A DNA stretch of 45,866 nucleotides from Micavibrio sp. UBA1672 (GCA_002320665.1 DCKO01000119.1:1-45866); one strand, 5' to 3'. Positions 7,270 through 16,676 are shown, numbered from the stretch's first letter. Translations and numbers: made by a program. The notes: generated from the sequence alone by a model not told the origin.

Positions 7270-8907
7270 ATGCACAAAATATTAGTCATTGGTGGTTATG
7301 GAGTCTTTGGTCGGCGTATCTGCGAGCGTCTGGCTCGTATTTCAAATATAGAAATAATCATCACCGGACGCAGTATTAAAGATGCCGAGCATTTAGCTGC
7401 ATACTTGGCAAATGCAAAATGTCAAATTTCAACATTAGAGCTGGATGTCCACAACATACAGGCAAGGCATATAGAGAAGAGTAATATTTTTGCTCTAATA
7501 AATGCTTGTGGGCCTTTTCATAAGCAAAATTATGCTTTGGCAGATCTTTGTATAGAGCTTGGAATTCATTATATTGACTTATCTGATAACCGTGACTTTG
7601 TTGCGGGTATTGGTACTCTTGATCAAGCTGCAAGAAAAGCGAATGTACTTGTTGTAAGTGGCGCAAGTACAGTGCCTGCGGTGTCATCTGCAGTAATTGA
7701 TCATTTCCAAAAAGACTTTTGTAAAATGCAATCTCTGGATTATGGGGTCACGCCAGGTAATCAGACGGATCGTGGTGTTGGTACGGTGGCCGCTATTTTG
7801 AGTTATGTGGGTAAGCCATTTAAAACTATTGAAGACGGACAGGTTAAAACTGTTTTCGGTTGGCAAAATTTGCACAAGGAACATTACCCTGTGATTGGAA
7901 AAAGATGGATGTCAAATTGCGATATTCCTGACCTTGATTTATTCCAAAGTCATTACCCTACATTAAAAACAATTCGTTTTTATGCAGGGCTGCAGCTTTC
8001 TATATTACATGTAGGGCTATGGATTTTGTCTTGGCCGTGCAGGTGGCGCTGGATTAAGAGTTTGGACCGATATGCAAATTTTATGAGATGCGTTAGTCTT
8101 TGGTTTTATAATCTGGGTTCGGACAAAGGTGGTATGCATATTAAAATAAAGGGAAAAAATGAGCAGGGTATAGTTGTTGATAAGGAATGGTATCTAATCG
8201 CAAGCCATGGAGATGGCCCTTATATTCCGGCAGCACCTGCCGTAATTCTGATAAAAAAGCTACTGGATAACAAGCTTGACAAAAGAGGGGCTATGCCTTG
8301 TATGGGGGTATTTTCTTTAGATGAGTTTAGCAGCGAGATATCTGATTTAAATATTCGTAGCTATACGAACGAGACTCTCTATAAGAGGTATTTGCAAGAA
8401 CGTTATAATACTTTGCCTTTGGCAGTCCAAAAACTACATAATTATACTGGTGAAATAACCTATACTGGACAATGCTATGTCATTAGAGGGTGTAACGCGT
8501 TTTGTAGGTTTATTGCCGTGCTTTTGTCTTTGCCACCAGAAGGAAAAAATCATCCACTAAAGGTAAATTTTAAGCAAAACGGTGGAGTAGAACACTGGAC
8601 ACGGTACTTCGGCAACAAAACATTTTATTCTAAGCAATGGGATCAGGACGGTATTTTGTATGAAAAAATTAATATCACGACATTAGCTTTTGAAATTAAT
8701 GCTAATGAAAACTCCTTAAATCTGATCTTGAAGCAAGTTTATGCTTTTGGTTTACCTGTAGGCCGATTGTTCAAGCCTAAAGTGATTGCTCAAGAAAGCC
8801 AAGAAAACGACAATTTTATTGTGAACGTGGAGGTTCATTTACCCTTTTTCGGATTGTTAGTTAAATATGATGGCTGGTTATCTGTTGAAGGCGAATCCAG
8901 ATCATAG
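7270..8907 (+). CDS. saccharopine dehydrogenase-like NADP-binding protein with C-terminal DUF4166
   Basis: A 545-aa two-part protein. The N-terminal third is a Rossmann domain of the saccharopine dehydrogenase/Lys9 type (VIGGYGVFGRRICERLA, residues 6-22; INACGPFHKQNYALADLCIE; YIDLSDNRDFV). The C-terminal part (about 400-545) looks like DUF4166 (HWTRYFGNKTF, YGFGLP-like VYAFGLPVGRL, VEVHLPFFGLLVKYDGWL). Such fusions are annotated only as putative oxidoreductases. The substrate is unknown, and there is no sign of lysine metabolism nearby. The upstream 87 bases contain a four-codon frame (ATG 7225) behind AAAGGAT, possibly a decayed start. The 3' end overlaps the convergent monooxygenase gene by 73 bases, which would place antisense RNA over both 3' ends. 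Confidence 0.83.
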   Translation: MHKILVIGGYGVFGRRICERLARISNIEIIITGRSIKDAEHLAAYLANAKCQISTLELDVHNIQARHIEKSNIFALINACGPFHKQNYALADLCIELGIHYIDLSDNRDFVAGIGTLDQAARKANVLVVSGASTVPAVSSAVIDHFQKDFCKMQSLDYGVTPGNQTDRGVGTVAAILSYVGKPFKTIEDGQVKTVFGWQNLHKEHYPVIGKRWMSNCDIPDLDLFQSHYPTLKTIRFYAGLQLSILHVGLWILSWPCRWRWIKSLDRYANFMRCVSLWFYNLGSDKGGMHIKIKGKNEQGIVVDKEWYLIASHGDGPYIPAAPAVILIKKLLDNKLDKRGAMPCMGVFSLDEFSSEISDLNIRSYTNETLYKRYLQERYNTLPLAVQKLHNYTGEITYTGQCYVIRGCNAFCRFIAVLLSLPPEGKNHPLKVNFKQNGGVEHWTRYFGNKTFYSKQWDQDGILYEKINITTLAFEINANENSLNLILKQVYAFGLPVGRLFKPKVIAQESQENDNFIVNVEVHLPFFGLLVKYDGWLSVEGESRS

Positions 8908-10124
8908 CGTGGATGCCATTGCCCCGGATTCATGTGGGTAAACAGGCCTGTTTTAATCCCGGAAAGTGTCCTGAGCATTTCAGTTTTTATATAGGGCATT
9001 TTGCATAGTTTTCCAAAACTTGTATCTCGTATAAAACCAGCCAGTTTATTATGGGATTGAAAAAACGGAGTTAGCCAGCGACTAGCTATTTGATAGAAAT
9101 AAATATGGTTTTTGCGTGCTTTATTATAGGCATAAAGTGCCTGATTGACATCATGATACTGGCTTAGAATTTGCGATAAGATAAATGCATCAGCTAAGCC
9201 TAAATTCGCACCTTGCCCGAGCTGTGGGCTGGTATTATGTGCGGCATCTCCGATAAAAACTAGCTTATCTTCGTGCCACCTCTTCATAATAATATCACTA
9301 TATTGAGCATGAGTCAGGTCATCAGTAGATTTAAATTGATCCATGAAAGGGGCAAGCTCAGGCCAATATCCTGTGACAGTTTCTTTCCAGTGATCTAATC
9401 CATGCTCTATCCAATCTTCATACCCGCCGGGTGGTAAGCTCCAGAAAAAGGTGCACTTGGGGGTAGGGCAATCTGGTGCGCGTCCAATAGCCAACATACC
9501 AACCATGATATGTGCACTGTCATAGCGCTGTTGCAGGTAATCTTTTCCGAAGGCTTGATCAGGGTCATCAAGAACACCCCAAATAGCGCCATAAGGATAT
9601 GGCTTGTCAAGTCGGATATGGCCATGTCGTCTAAGTGATGAACGCATGCCACCTGCATCAATTACCAAATCATAAGGACCATATGATTTGCCGCTTTTAT
9701 CAATAATATAACGCTTATCATTTTGGCAAAATGTACCCTTGATTTCATAGCCTGTATGAATTGGAATGTTAAGTCGTAGGGCTTCTTCATATAGTAGAGT
9801 AAATAAGCTGCCGCGATGAATACCGACGCCAAAATAATGAGGCTTTAGATCGCTGTAACTGATATCAAATATGACGTTATTGTTTAATGTTTTTCCGTAA
9901 ATGTTATGAATGGTGGCTCCATACTCAATAGCCTTGTGATCTAGTCCAAGACGCGCCAGACATGCAAGTCCCGTAGGCTGTAGTAATAATCCCGCGCCAA
10001 GAGGTTTTGGTTCATCAAACCTTTCATATATTTCGGGATTATGGCCTTCTTGCCTCAAATATGCTGCAGATGCTAGGCCTGCTGTGCCGCTTCCGATAAT
10101 AGCAATTTTCAAAGCAGAGACCAT
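8835..10124 (-). CDS. FAD-dependent monooxygenase (UbiH/PHBH fold)
   Basis: A 429-aa flavoprotein of the aromatic-ring hydroxylase superfamily. It has the FAD dinucleotide motif IAIIGSGTAGLASAAYL near the N-terminus, the arginine after the first Rossmann unit (YERFDEPKPLGAGLLL), a DG-like motif (LVIDAGGMRSSLR) and the second FAD motif LVFIGDAAHNTSPQLGQGAN. The class hydroxylates or epoxidises small aromatics or isoprenoids using NAD(P)H and oxygen. Residues 1-380 cover the full domain; the last 50 residues are unassigned. It is convergent with, and overlaps, the saccharopine-dehydrogenase-like gene. Together with the SRPBCC and YCII proteins it suggests a small-molecule pathway, but no substrate can be named. 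Confidence 0.88.
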   Translation of the reverse strand: MVSALKIAIIGSGTAGLASAAYLRQEGHNPEIYERFDEPKPLGAGLLLQPTGLACLARLGLDHKAIEYGATIHNIYGKTLNNNVIFDISYSDLKPHYFGVGIHRGSLFTLLYEEALRLNIPIHTGYEIKGTFCQNDKRYIIDKSGKSYGPYDLVIDAGGMRSSLRRHGHIRLDKPYPYGAIWGVLDDPDQAFGKDYLQQRYDSAHIMVGMLAIGRAPDCPTPKCTFFWSLPPGGYEDWIEHGLDHWKETVTGYWPELAPFMDQFKSTDDLTHAQYSDIIMKRWHEDKLVFIGDAAHNTSPQLGQGANLGLADAFILSQILSQYHDVNQALYAYNKARKNHIYFYQIASRWLTPFFQSHNKLAGFIRDTSFGKLCKMPYIKTEMLRTLSGIKTGLFTHMNPGQWHPRYDLDSPSTDNQPSYLTNNPKKGK

Positions 10125-10247
10125 TTCGTATTCAAATCCAACTATTATTCTTTGCTCTAACCATAGTCTTATAAAGTAATGTTGTTAATGTTTTTTATTC
10201 AGGCTCTTTCTTGATATTGTTCAGTATTTGGTTTTTATTTGTGCTGG

Positions 10248-10275
10248 TTGACAAAAAATAATAAAATTATATGAG
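10248..10275 (+). promoter_or_regulatory. possible promoter of the autotransporter operon
   Basis: TTGACA (10248-10253) is a consensus -35 box in the AT-rich gap between the divergent monooxygenase and autotransporter genes. The best -10 candidate is TATGAG (10270-10275) at 16 bp spacing, which is only a partial match. No other good -35 was seen in this 270-base gap. Confidence 0.35.
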
Positions 10276-10397
10276 GACAATTACTAATTTTATTTGCTTA
10301 TTGCTGTGTTCGTTAATAAGTTTGACTGTGAATATTATTGTATTTGTTTAATCTTTCTCTCCATACAAGCAGAGTGCCTACAAGTATTAGCTACGTA

Positions 10398-12923
10398 ATG
10401 AATTATTTTAGTCTAAAAAAAACATTAATGGGAACAACGGCATTAGTTAGCGCTATTGGGGCACTGCCTATATATGCTAAGGCCCAGAATTTATCTGCTG
10501 GCGAAGATTTCACGGTTAATACAGGTGTAACAGTTACAGGTAATCCTGCTGTAACTGTAGGTAATGTTGCGGCTTCTTCAATCAATAACTTTGGAACTAT
10601 TTTCTCAAATGGCAGCAGTGGTATTTTTATTGATCAAAATAATTCGGATATCACATCAGGCATAACAAATCATACTGGTGCCCTTATATCGGGCAACACA
10701 TACGGAATAGAATATAATTTCTTTGCACAAAATACTGGCGGCATTGTTAATGCCCAAGAGGCTACAATATGGGGCGGCACAAGCGGCATTCGGGTAAATG
10801 CTTATGGCAATATTGATGGCAATATCAATAATAGTGGTCAGATTAGTGGGGGAACTGCAGGAATTGATGTCACTCAGTGGGGGTCAGTACCTGCCGACAT
10901 CATTAATAACTCGGGCGGTGTGATAAGTGGAGGAACATACGGAATTTGGTATAATGCTTCTGCGCCGCCGCTTGTTGCCGCTGGTAATATTATCAATAAC
11001 GCAGGGGGGACAATATCTGGCGGACAAACGGGTATATTCATTGATAACGCAACCATGATAACCAGCAGTATCACAAACCATGGTATTATTAGTGGCTATG
11101 TAGATGGTTCGCCAGCCGGAACTTCTGGGGCTATTGTTGTTCAAACAACTGGGATTGGTGGCGGCATTATCAATAGTGGCACACTAAATGGGCATGGGAA
11201 TGTAGCAATTCAGTTGAATAATCTATCACGCTTAACACCAATTACCTTTAATGGTGGTCGTGTTATTGGTGATGTGATTGATAATACGCCGACTGGCGGG
11301 TTCTCCACGATTAACGTAACCGGTGACTTTACGACGGAAGGCAATATTTCAGTTTCTGATTTGACCATAGCTGTAGGTCAAAAATTAACCATAGGCACGG
11401 CAAATTCAGTAACGCTTAATGACATGAGTGCCAGTACAGGAATATGGTCTTTTGGTGTAAATGCCAATACACCAAATGCCGCCAAATTGATTGTCACGAA
11501 TGGTAATGTTGATCTGACCGGAGCAACAATGCAAGCTGGTCCAATATCCGGTCCATTAAGTGATGGGTTGGCTATCAAAGTAGCTGATGGAAATGCGGTT
11601 GTAACGGCTGGTCCGGGGGCAACACCACAAGACATTGCAGATTCATCATTCCTCTGGAATTTCCAGATTGTAGATGGCACATATGGCGCAATTGGTGGTG
11701 ATAACACAGAGCTTTTCTTACTGGCAGCTAGAAATTCTATTGGCGATATTAGCGAGAATAGTATTAGTCCGAATAATGCGCAAACCGGAGAAGTTCTGGA
11801 TAGCTTGATACAGTCATCAGATACACAGATATCAAGCATCATAAACAACATTAATAATGCATCGTCGCAAGATGAAGTCAATAATTTAATTAGCTCTACG
11901 CAGGCAACGCCTGATGGCGCAGTAATCAAAACTATCCAAACATTATCAACGCAAGTCAGAACAGTTACGGATACACGTTTATTAGCTCACCAAAACAACA
12001 AAAATTCTGGAAATGGAAGCAGTTTCACTGGAGTAAATAACTTGAGTCTTCTGGGGCAGTCATCTGCTCCTATTGAATTGAATGGTCATAAATTTTGGGT
12101 GCAGGGATACCAATCATCTGCCAAGCAAGCGTACAGAAATAATATTGCTGGTTATAATGCTCGTACACAAGGAGTTTCTCTGGGCGTCGATACAGAAAAT
12201 TTACTTGATGATATGGTGATAGGTATTACAGCTGGATATGCCCATACAGATGTGAATTCCAAAGATAGAAATGAGACCAAGACAGATATTAATTCCTACC
12301 AGATTGCGGTTTACGGAGATTATGATCTTGAAGATGATATGTATGTCCAAGCAACGGCAGGGTATGTCCATAGCGAAAATAATTCAACACGCCATAATGT
12401 TGGCGGCGTAAATGGTCTGGAAGCAAAAGCAGATTATGCTTCTAGATATGGGTTTCTGGAAACAGAATTAGGTAGGAGGTATCGATTAGAGCAAGGCACC
12501 CTTATTCCATCTGTAAACATGCTTTATGGTCACCATAAAGCAGACGATTACACAGAAACAGGAGCAGGGGGAGCAAATCTCTCGGTACAAAGCAAAGGCA
12601 TTGATATTTTTGAAATCGGTGCTGAGGTGGATGCCGTCTGGAAACATGGTTTTGAAAATGGACGGGTGATCGAGCCTAATATTCATCTGGGTTATAGTTA
12701 TGATGTATTGGCAGAGGAAATAGTTGTAAATTCACGCTTTACAGGTGGAGGTAGTAGCTTTGTCAATGAAGGTGCAGAGCCTGCACGTCATAAAATTAAT
12801 CTGGGTGGGGGCATCACATATCAGCATTCTGATGTTTTAACTTTAAAGGCAGGATACAATTTTGAATATAAAGATGATTATATCGGGCATTCTTCTTTGA
12901 TAAAGGTGGAATATAAATTCTAA
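10398..12923 (+). CDS. autotransporter (type Va) with repeat-rich passenger
   Basis: An 841-aa surface protein. The N-terminal signal peptide is MNYFSLKKTLMGTTALVSAIGALPIYAKAQ, shown here in two pieces: a basic MNYFSLKK start and a hydrophobic core ending in YAKA-Q. The passenger (about residues 30-540) is built from irregular beta-helix repeats such as INNSGQISGGTAGI, INNSGGVISGGTYGI and INNAGGTISGGQTGI. The last 270 residues form an autotransporter beta-barrel (GHKFWVQGYQSS, GVSLGVDTE, ITAGYAHTD, final IKVEYKF ending in Phe). ATG 10398 fits the signal peptide; an upstream TTG at 10338 would add an unlikely extension. The stop is two bases before the ligase start, so this surface protein is coupled to an adenylating enzyme. 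The role is probably adhesion or self-aggregation. Confidence 0.9.
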   Translation: MNYFSLKKTLMGTTALVSAIGALPIYAKAQNLSAGEDFTVNTGVTVTGNPAVTVGNVAASSINNFGTIFSNGSSGIFIDQNNSDITSGITNHTGALISGNTYGIEYNFFAQNTGGIVNAQEATIWGGTSGIRVNAYGNIDGNINNSGQISGGTAGIDVTQWGSVPADIINNSGGVISGGTYGIWYNASAPPLVAAGNIINNAGGTISGGQTGIFIDNATMITSSITNHGIISGYVDGSPAGTSGAIVVQTTGIGGGIINSGTLNGHGNVAIQLNNLSRLTPITFNGGRVIGDVIDNTPTGGFSTINVTGDFTTEGNISVSDLTIAVGQKLTIGTANSVTLNDMSASTGIWSFGVNANTPNAAKLIVTNGNVDLTGATMQAGPISGPLSDGLAIKVADGNAVVTAGPGATPQDIADSSFLWNFQIVDGTYGAIGGDNTELFLLAARNSIGDISENSISPNNAQTGEVLDSLIQSSDTQISSIINNINNASSQDEVNNLISSTQATPDGAVIKTIQTLSTQVRTVTDTRLLAHQNNKNSGNGSSFTGVNNLSLLGQSSAPIELNGHKFWVQGYQSSAKQAYRNNIAGYNARTQGVSLGVDTENLLDDMVIGITAGYAHTDVNSKDRNETKTDINSYQIAVYGDYDLEDDMYVQATAGYVHSENNSTRHNVGGVNGLEAKADYASRYGFLETELGRRYRLEQGTLIPSVNMLYGHHKADDYTETGAGGANLSVQSKGIDIFEIGAEVDAVWKHGFENGRVIEPNIHLGYSYDVLAEEIVVNSRFTGGGSSFVNEGAEPARHKINLGGGITYQHSDVLTLKAGYNFEYKDDYIGHSSLIKVEYKF

Positions 12924-12925
12924 TC

Positions 12926-14386
12926 ATGGAAACTCTTTACGATAAAATCTGTTATTATGCCTCTCATCATGGTGACTATGAAGCCATCATAGGTAAAGGA
13001 ATAAAGAAAAACTATATTCAGTTTAAAGATGATATCGATATTATCTCAGGCTACCTAAGCTATCAGGGATTAAAGATAGGGGATCGTGTTTCCCTGATTA
13101 TGCCGCCAACATATTTGCATATAGTTCTATCTATCGCACTGGATCGCTTGGGCGTGGCCACGCATTCCTATTCCTTTACAACTGAGAGTTTGTTGGGACA
13201 AAAATGGCGGCATGATATGAAATTCACTTATGTGTTTTCTATGGAAAATAAGCCAAAGGGGTATGATGGAAAATGGGTTGCTATGAGATCTATGCCAGAT
13301 GCGGAGTCATTTCAAGGCTATGATAATGTGCTGACTGACCGCAATCCTGATACTATCACCAGGCTTGCTACATCGAGTGGTACAACAGGTATGCCTAAGG
13401 TCATGGAGTTTTCACGTGAGATGGTATTAAGGCGCAGTATGGAATTACCTGACTGCAAACCGGAAGAAGGCAAAAGTCGTGTTTTTGCGGGCATGCCACC
13501 GGATATTTTCGGAGGGTATGGCTTTCTGCTTTCTACATTTCTATTGGGATGCTCTTTGGTTTTGTGGAACCAGCAAGATGATTTCTGGGTCTTATTGAAT
13601 AAGTTTAAGCCGGATTACCTTATGCTGACGCCGATGGCTTTGCGAAGTATTGCAACACATGGTGCATCACAAAATGCAAGGCTGGATTTTGTAAAATGGG
13701 TGGCTTCAGGCGGCATGATTTTTGATATGCGGTTCAGACAAGATATAGAAAAAGTATTCGGCAAAACCGTGATTAATGGCTATGGCTCAACCGAAGTACA
13801 CGGAGTTGCTTATGGCTGGGTACATGAATATGGCGAAGGTGATGCGTATTTGATTGGTAAATTATTACCTTATGCGGAAGTTCAAATTGTTGACGAGCAT
13901 GATAATATTTTACCCAATGGAGCAGAAGGTCATGTGCGTTCGCGATCAAAATATAATATCTCCGGCTACATGGGTGATACGTCGCAAGATAATTTCCGAA
14001 ATGGTTACTTTTATCCTGGAGATATAGGGGCGCTGGATGATCAGGGGCGCTTAAGCATATTAGGACGCGCGGATGATCTTGTGAATATTGGCGGGCAGAA
14101 GATTCTTCCTGATCCGGTTGAAAAAGAAATTCTGGCGATTCGTGATATTAAAGAAACGGCTATATTTCAGGTAAATACCAAAAACGGTCTACAGGTCTGC
14201 GCAGCACTTGTTTTAAAAGATGACTCGAATGACCCTCAAAATCATCAAGCTATAATCAAAAAAGTAAAGGAACACTTGGGAAGATTGGCACCGCAAAGAA
14301 TCGTTTTTGTTTCCGAATTGCCGCGTAATGCTCTAGGGAAAGTAATGCGCCGTGAACTAGCTAAATCATTCTCCAAAATGGCCTAA
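12926..14386 (+). CDS. adenylate-forming ligase (AMP-dependent acyl/aryl-CoA synthetase-like)
   Basis: A 486-aa ANL-superfamily enzyme that activates a carboxylic acid with ATP. Motifs run in family order: the P-loop ATSSGTTGMPK (residues 148-158), NGYGSTEVHG (A5), YFYPGDIGALDDQGRL and LGRADDLVNIGGQKI (A7/A8 hinge), and LPRNALGKVMRREL with catalytic Lys472. It has a free-standing ligase size and no carrier domain. The acid and the acceptor (CoA, carrier protein or other) are unknown, and no carrier-protein gene is visible nearby. The start is two bases after the autotransporter stop, so translation is probably coupled. That pairing with a surface protein, a TPR membrane protein and an AAA+ ATPase is unusual. 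Confidence 0.9.
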   Translation: METLYDKICYYASHHGDYEAIIGKGIKKNYIQFKDDIDIISGYLSYQGLKIGDRVSLIMPPTYLHIVLSIALDRLGVATHSYSFTTESLLGQKWRHDMKFTYVFSMENKPKGYDGKWVAMRSMPDAESFQGYDNVLTDRNPDTITRLATSSGTTGMPKVMEFSREMVLRRSMELPDCKPEEGKSRVFAGMPPDIFGGYGFLLSTFLLGCSLVLWNQQDDFWVLLNKFKPDYLMLTPMALRSIATHGASQNARLDFVKWVASGGMIFDMRFRQDIEKVFGKTVINGYGSTEVHGVAYGWVHEYGEGDAYLIGKLLPYAEVQIVDEHDNILPNGAEGHVRSRSKYNISGYMGDTSQDNFRNGYFYPGDIGALDDQGRLSILGRADDLVNIGGQKILPDPVEKEILAIRDIKETAIFQVNTKNGLQVCAALVLKDDSNDPQNHQAIIKKVKEHLGRLAPQRIVFVSELPRNALGKVMRRELAKSFSKMA

Positions 14387-14472
14387 TTGACCGCAACACT
14401 TTAATTTATTTACCTTATATGGCGGACGCGTTATAAAACTAGGGGAAAAAATAAAGTAACAGGGTAGTATTC

Positions 14473-15420
14473 ATGGAAACAGTCAACATTATCCACGGGA
14501 ATCAGCTTCTTCAAGCTGGCAATATTAAATCTGCCGAAGAGATCGCCCAAAAAGCACTGGCTAAAAACCCATTGGATAATGAGGCATGGGAGCTTTCCTT
14601 TGATTGCATGATGGCACGTCAAGAATACAAGGCAGCTCGGGACAAAGTAGAGCAGTGGTTGGCTTTGGACCCCGGAGTAATAGCAGCGCATGAATGCTTT
14701 ATACAAGCTTGCCTGTACCTAAAAGACAAGCAGGCTTGTGCTAAGGCTATAGATACAATGAAGTCTAGCTTTCCAACGGCTATTTTCAGAATTAAAATTT
14801 ACGAAGCGCTCTATGATGTTCACTTTTCAAATGGTAAAAAAGCAAGGGGCATATTTGAGGAGCTATCAAAAGAGCATCCCGATATCCATGCTTTTGTAAA
14901 GTTGCAAGCCGATACAGCCTATAAAAGGGATCAGTTGTTCAAGGCGTTTCGTTTATACCGCGAGGCCATAAAAATGGACCCTATGCATGCGAGTACATGG
15001 CGCATGTATTCATTCGATGCTTTTCATATTATGCGCTATGGCGAAGCCCGAAAAGCAGCGCGCAAAGCACTGGAACTTGATCCAAAAATGACAGAATTGA
15101 AACTTCTTATAAGAATATCGTGGCTTGTATATTTTCCTTTATTCTATGTTTCAAGCTTTCTATGCAGCACTTATTTTTATCTTTCCGAATTTTTTGGAAA
15201 AGGTGTTGGAATGGTCTTATCTTTTTTTGGGGGGTACTTCTTGTTTGGACCTGCCCTATCATATGCAATAAGGTGGCTTTCTAAAGAGACGGGTGTGTAT
15301 ATATCACCATGGTATTTTATTGGTAGTCTATTTTTATGGATAGCCATTGAACAAGGCACGTTTTATTTGATAGATAATAAAAAGATGAAGACCAAAGAAA
15401 TTAAACTATCGGATTATTAG
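14473..15420 (+). CDS. TPR protein with C-terminal membrane segments
   Basis: A 315-aa protein. Residues 1-205 are tetratricopeptide-like repeats, seen as A-x-A-L-x-x-x-P spacing: EIAQKALAKNPLDNEAW, LYREAIKMDPMHASTW, ARKAARKALELDPKM. The C-terminal third has about three hydrophobic segments (roughly 210-232, 240-262, 278-300) followed by a lysine-rich end (DNKKMKTKEIKLSDY). The TPR part would therefore be displayed at the inner membrane, probably on the cytoplasmic side, as a docking platform. It is the third gene of the run, 87 bases after the ligase and 24 before the AAA+ ATPase, which is its most likely partner. No function is known for this exact arrangement. Confidence 0.8.
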   Translation: METVNIIHGNQLLQAGNIKSAEEIAQKALAKNPLDNEAWELSFDCMMARQEYKAARDKVEQWLALDPGVIAAHECFIQACLYLKDKQACAKAIDTMKSSFPTAIFRIKIYEALYDVHFSNGKKARGIFEELSKEHPDIHAFVKLQADTAYKRDQLFKAFRLYREAIKMDPMHASTWRMYSFDAFHIMRYGEARKAARKALELDPKMTELKLLIRISWLVYFPLFYVSSFLCSTYFYLSEFFGKGVGMVLSFFGGYFLFGPALSYAIRWLSKETGVYISPWYFIGSLFLWIAIEQGTFYLIDNKKMKTKEIKLSDY

Positions 15421-15444
15421 GCAATTTAGGTTTAGGTTAAATAT

Positions 15445-16647
15445 ATGCTCCCGTCAGAAGTAAAAACCCTCGTTGATTTGATTAAGAAAGACCCTGAGAA
15501 TGAGGGGCTTTTTAAAGCACTTTTTATGCTTCTTGAAAATGCCTCGGATAGCAAAGTCATCGCAGAAGCATTATCTAAAATCGAGCCAAGTGATGTATAC
15601 GGCGAAGAAGAGCGCATAAAAGCATCAGAGCTATTGGAGGATGCCAATGAGGAAGAATTAGCTGCTAAATGGGGACCTGTCCCTGTAGAAGAAGTGATTG
15701 AGCAATCTGATAATGTTGTATCCTTTAAGAGCAATAATGCAGAAGAGGTGCCTGCCGAAGATAAACTTCAAATACAAGACAGACTTGGAAAAGATATTAC
15801 TTTTGACGAGATTGGTGGGCTGGAACATGTCAAAAGCCAGATCCGCAGAAAGATTATAAAACCCTTCAATAATCCGGGCCTATTTAAAAAATTCAAACGC
15901 AGGGCAGGAGGCGGCGTTTTGATGTATGGTCCGCCCGGTTGTGGAAAAACCATGATTGCCCAAGCTGTGGCAAATGAGTGTAATGCAACATTCATAGAAG
16001 TGAAAGCCTCGGATATCTGGGATAAATGGCAGGGCGTTTCAGAGCGCCGCGTGGCAGAATGTTTTGCTAAGGCACGCGCTCAAAAACCGGCAGTTCTGTT
16101 TTTTGATGAAGTAGAAGCTTTGGCGATGAGAAGAGGTGTAGAGGACACAAGAGGTGTAACAAATGTGGTCTCAACACTTTTAAATGAAATGAACGGTTTT
16201 GGTGATGAGAATGAAGAGATTTTATTTTTAGGCGCTACTAATGTGCCGTGGTCAATAGATTCGGCTTTCAAAAGACCGGGTCGTTTTGACCGGACAATTT
16301 TTGTGCCACCGCCTGATCGTATCGCGCGTAGCTTTATTCTCAAATTATTATTAAAAGATAGACCTGTTGCAGATGATCTGGATACTAAAATAATAGTTGA
16401 GAAAACTTCTGGCTTTTCCGGTGCTGATCTTGAAGCTTTAGTCGATGCGGCAGTTGATTATGCGATAGACGATTCCGAAGACATGGATGACATCAAACCC
16501 ATATCAAATGACTACTTCAAAGAGGCTTTTCAGGAGGTAAGATCATCTACTGGTGAATGGTTAGGCCTTGCAAAGAGTTATAGCGAATATTCTACGCATG
16601 ATGGCATGTATGATGATCTGAAAGAGTTTCTTAAAAAGCACGGGTAA
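15445..16647 (+). CDS. AAA+ ATPase of the classical (FtsH/Cdc48-like) clade
   Basis: A 400-aa protein with one ATPase domain. The N-terminal 110 residues are helical and acidic, possibly TPR-like. The AAA domain starts at ITFDEIGGLEHVKSQI, with Walker A YGPPGCGKT (161-169), Walker B VLFFDEVEAL (217-226), sensor 1 LGATNVP and the second region of homology KRPGRFDR, whose arginines (267, 270) would be the finger for the neighbouring subunit. A lid domain follows (TSGFSGADLEALVDAAVDYAI). No protease domain is present, so it is a remodelling or unfolding motor rather than an FtsH protease. It follows the TPR membrane protein by 24 bases, suggesting a membrane-recruited complex. Confidence 0.88.
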   Translation: MLPSEVKTLVDLIKKDPENEGLFKALFMLLENASDSKVIAEALSKIEPSDVYGEEERIKASELLEDANEEELAAKWGPVPVEEVIEQSDNVVSFKSNNAEEVPAEDKLQIQDRLGKDITFDEIGGLEHVKSQIRRKIIKPFNNPGLFKKFKRRAGGGVLMYGPPGCGKTMIAQAVANECNATFIEVKASDIWDKWQGVSERRVAECFAKARAQKPAVLFFDEVEALAMRRGVEDTRGVTNVVSTLLNEMNGFGDENEEILFLGATNVPWSIDSAFKRPGRFDRTIFVPPPDRIARSFILKLLLKDRPVADDLDTKIIVEKTSGFSGADLEALVDAAVDYAIDDSEDMDDIKPISNDYFKEAFQEVRSSTGEWLGLAKSYSEYSTHDGMYDDLKEFLKKHG

Positions 16648-16676
16648 AGGTCCTTACTTTTTATGTATTATTATAT

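Noticed and set aside
10560..11200. Short repeated units such as ISGGTxGI, considered as DNA repeats or a CRISPR-like array
   Set aside because: They are irregular, in frame and protein-level beta-helix repeats of the autotransporter passenger, not conserved at DNA level.
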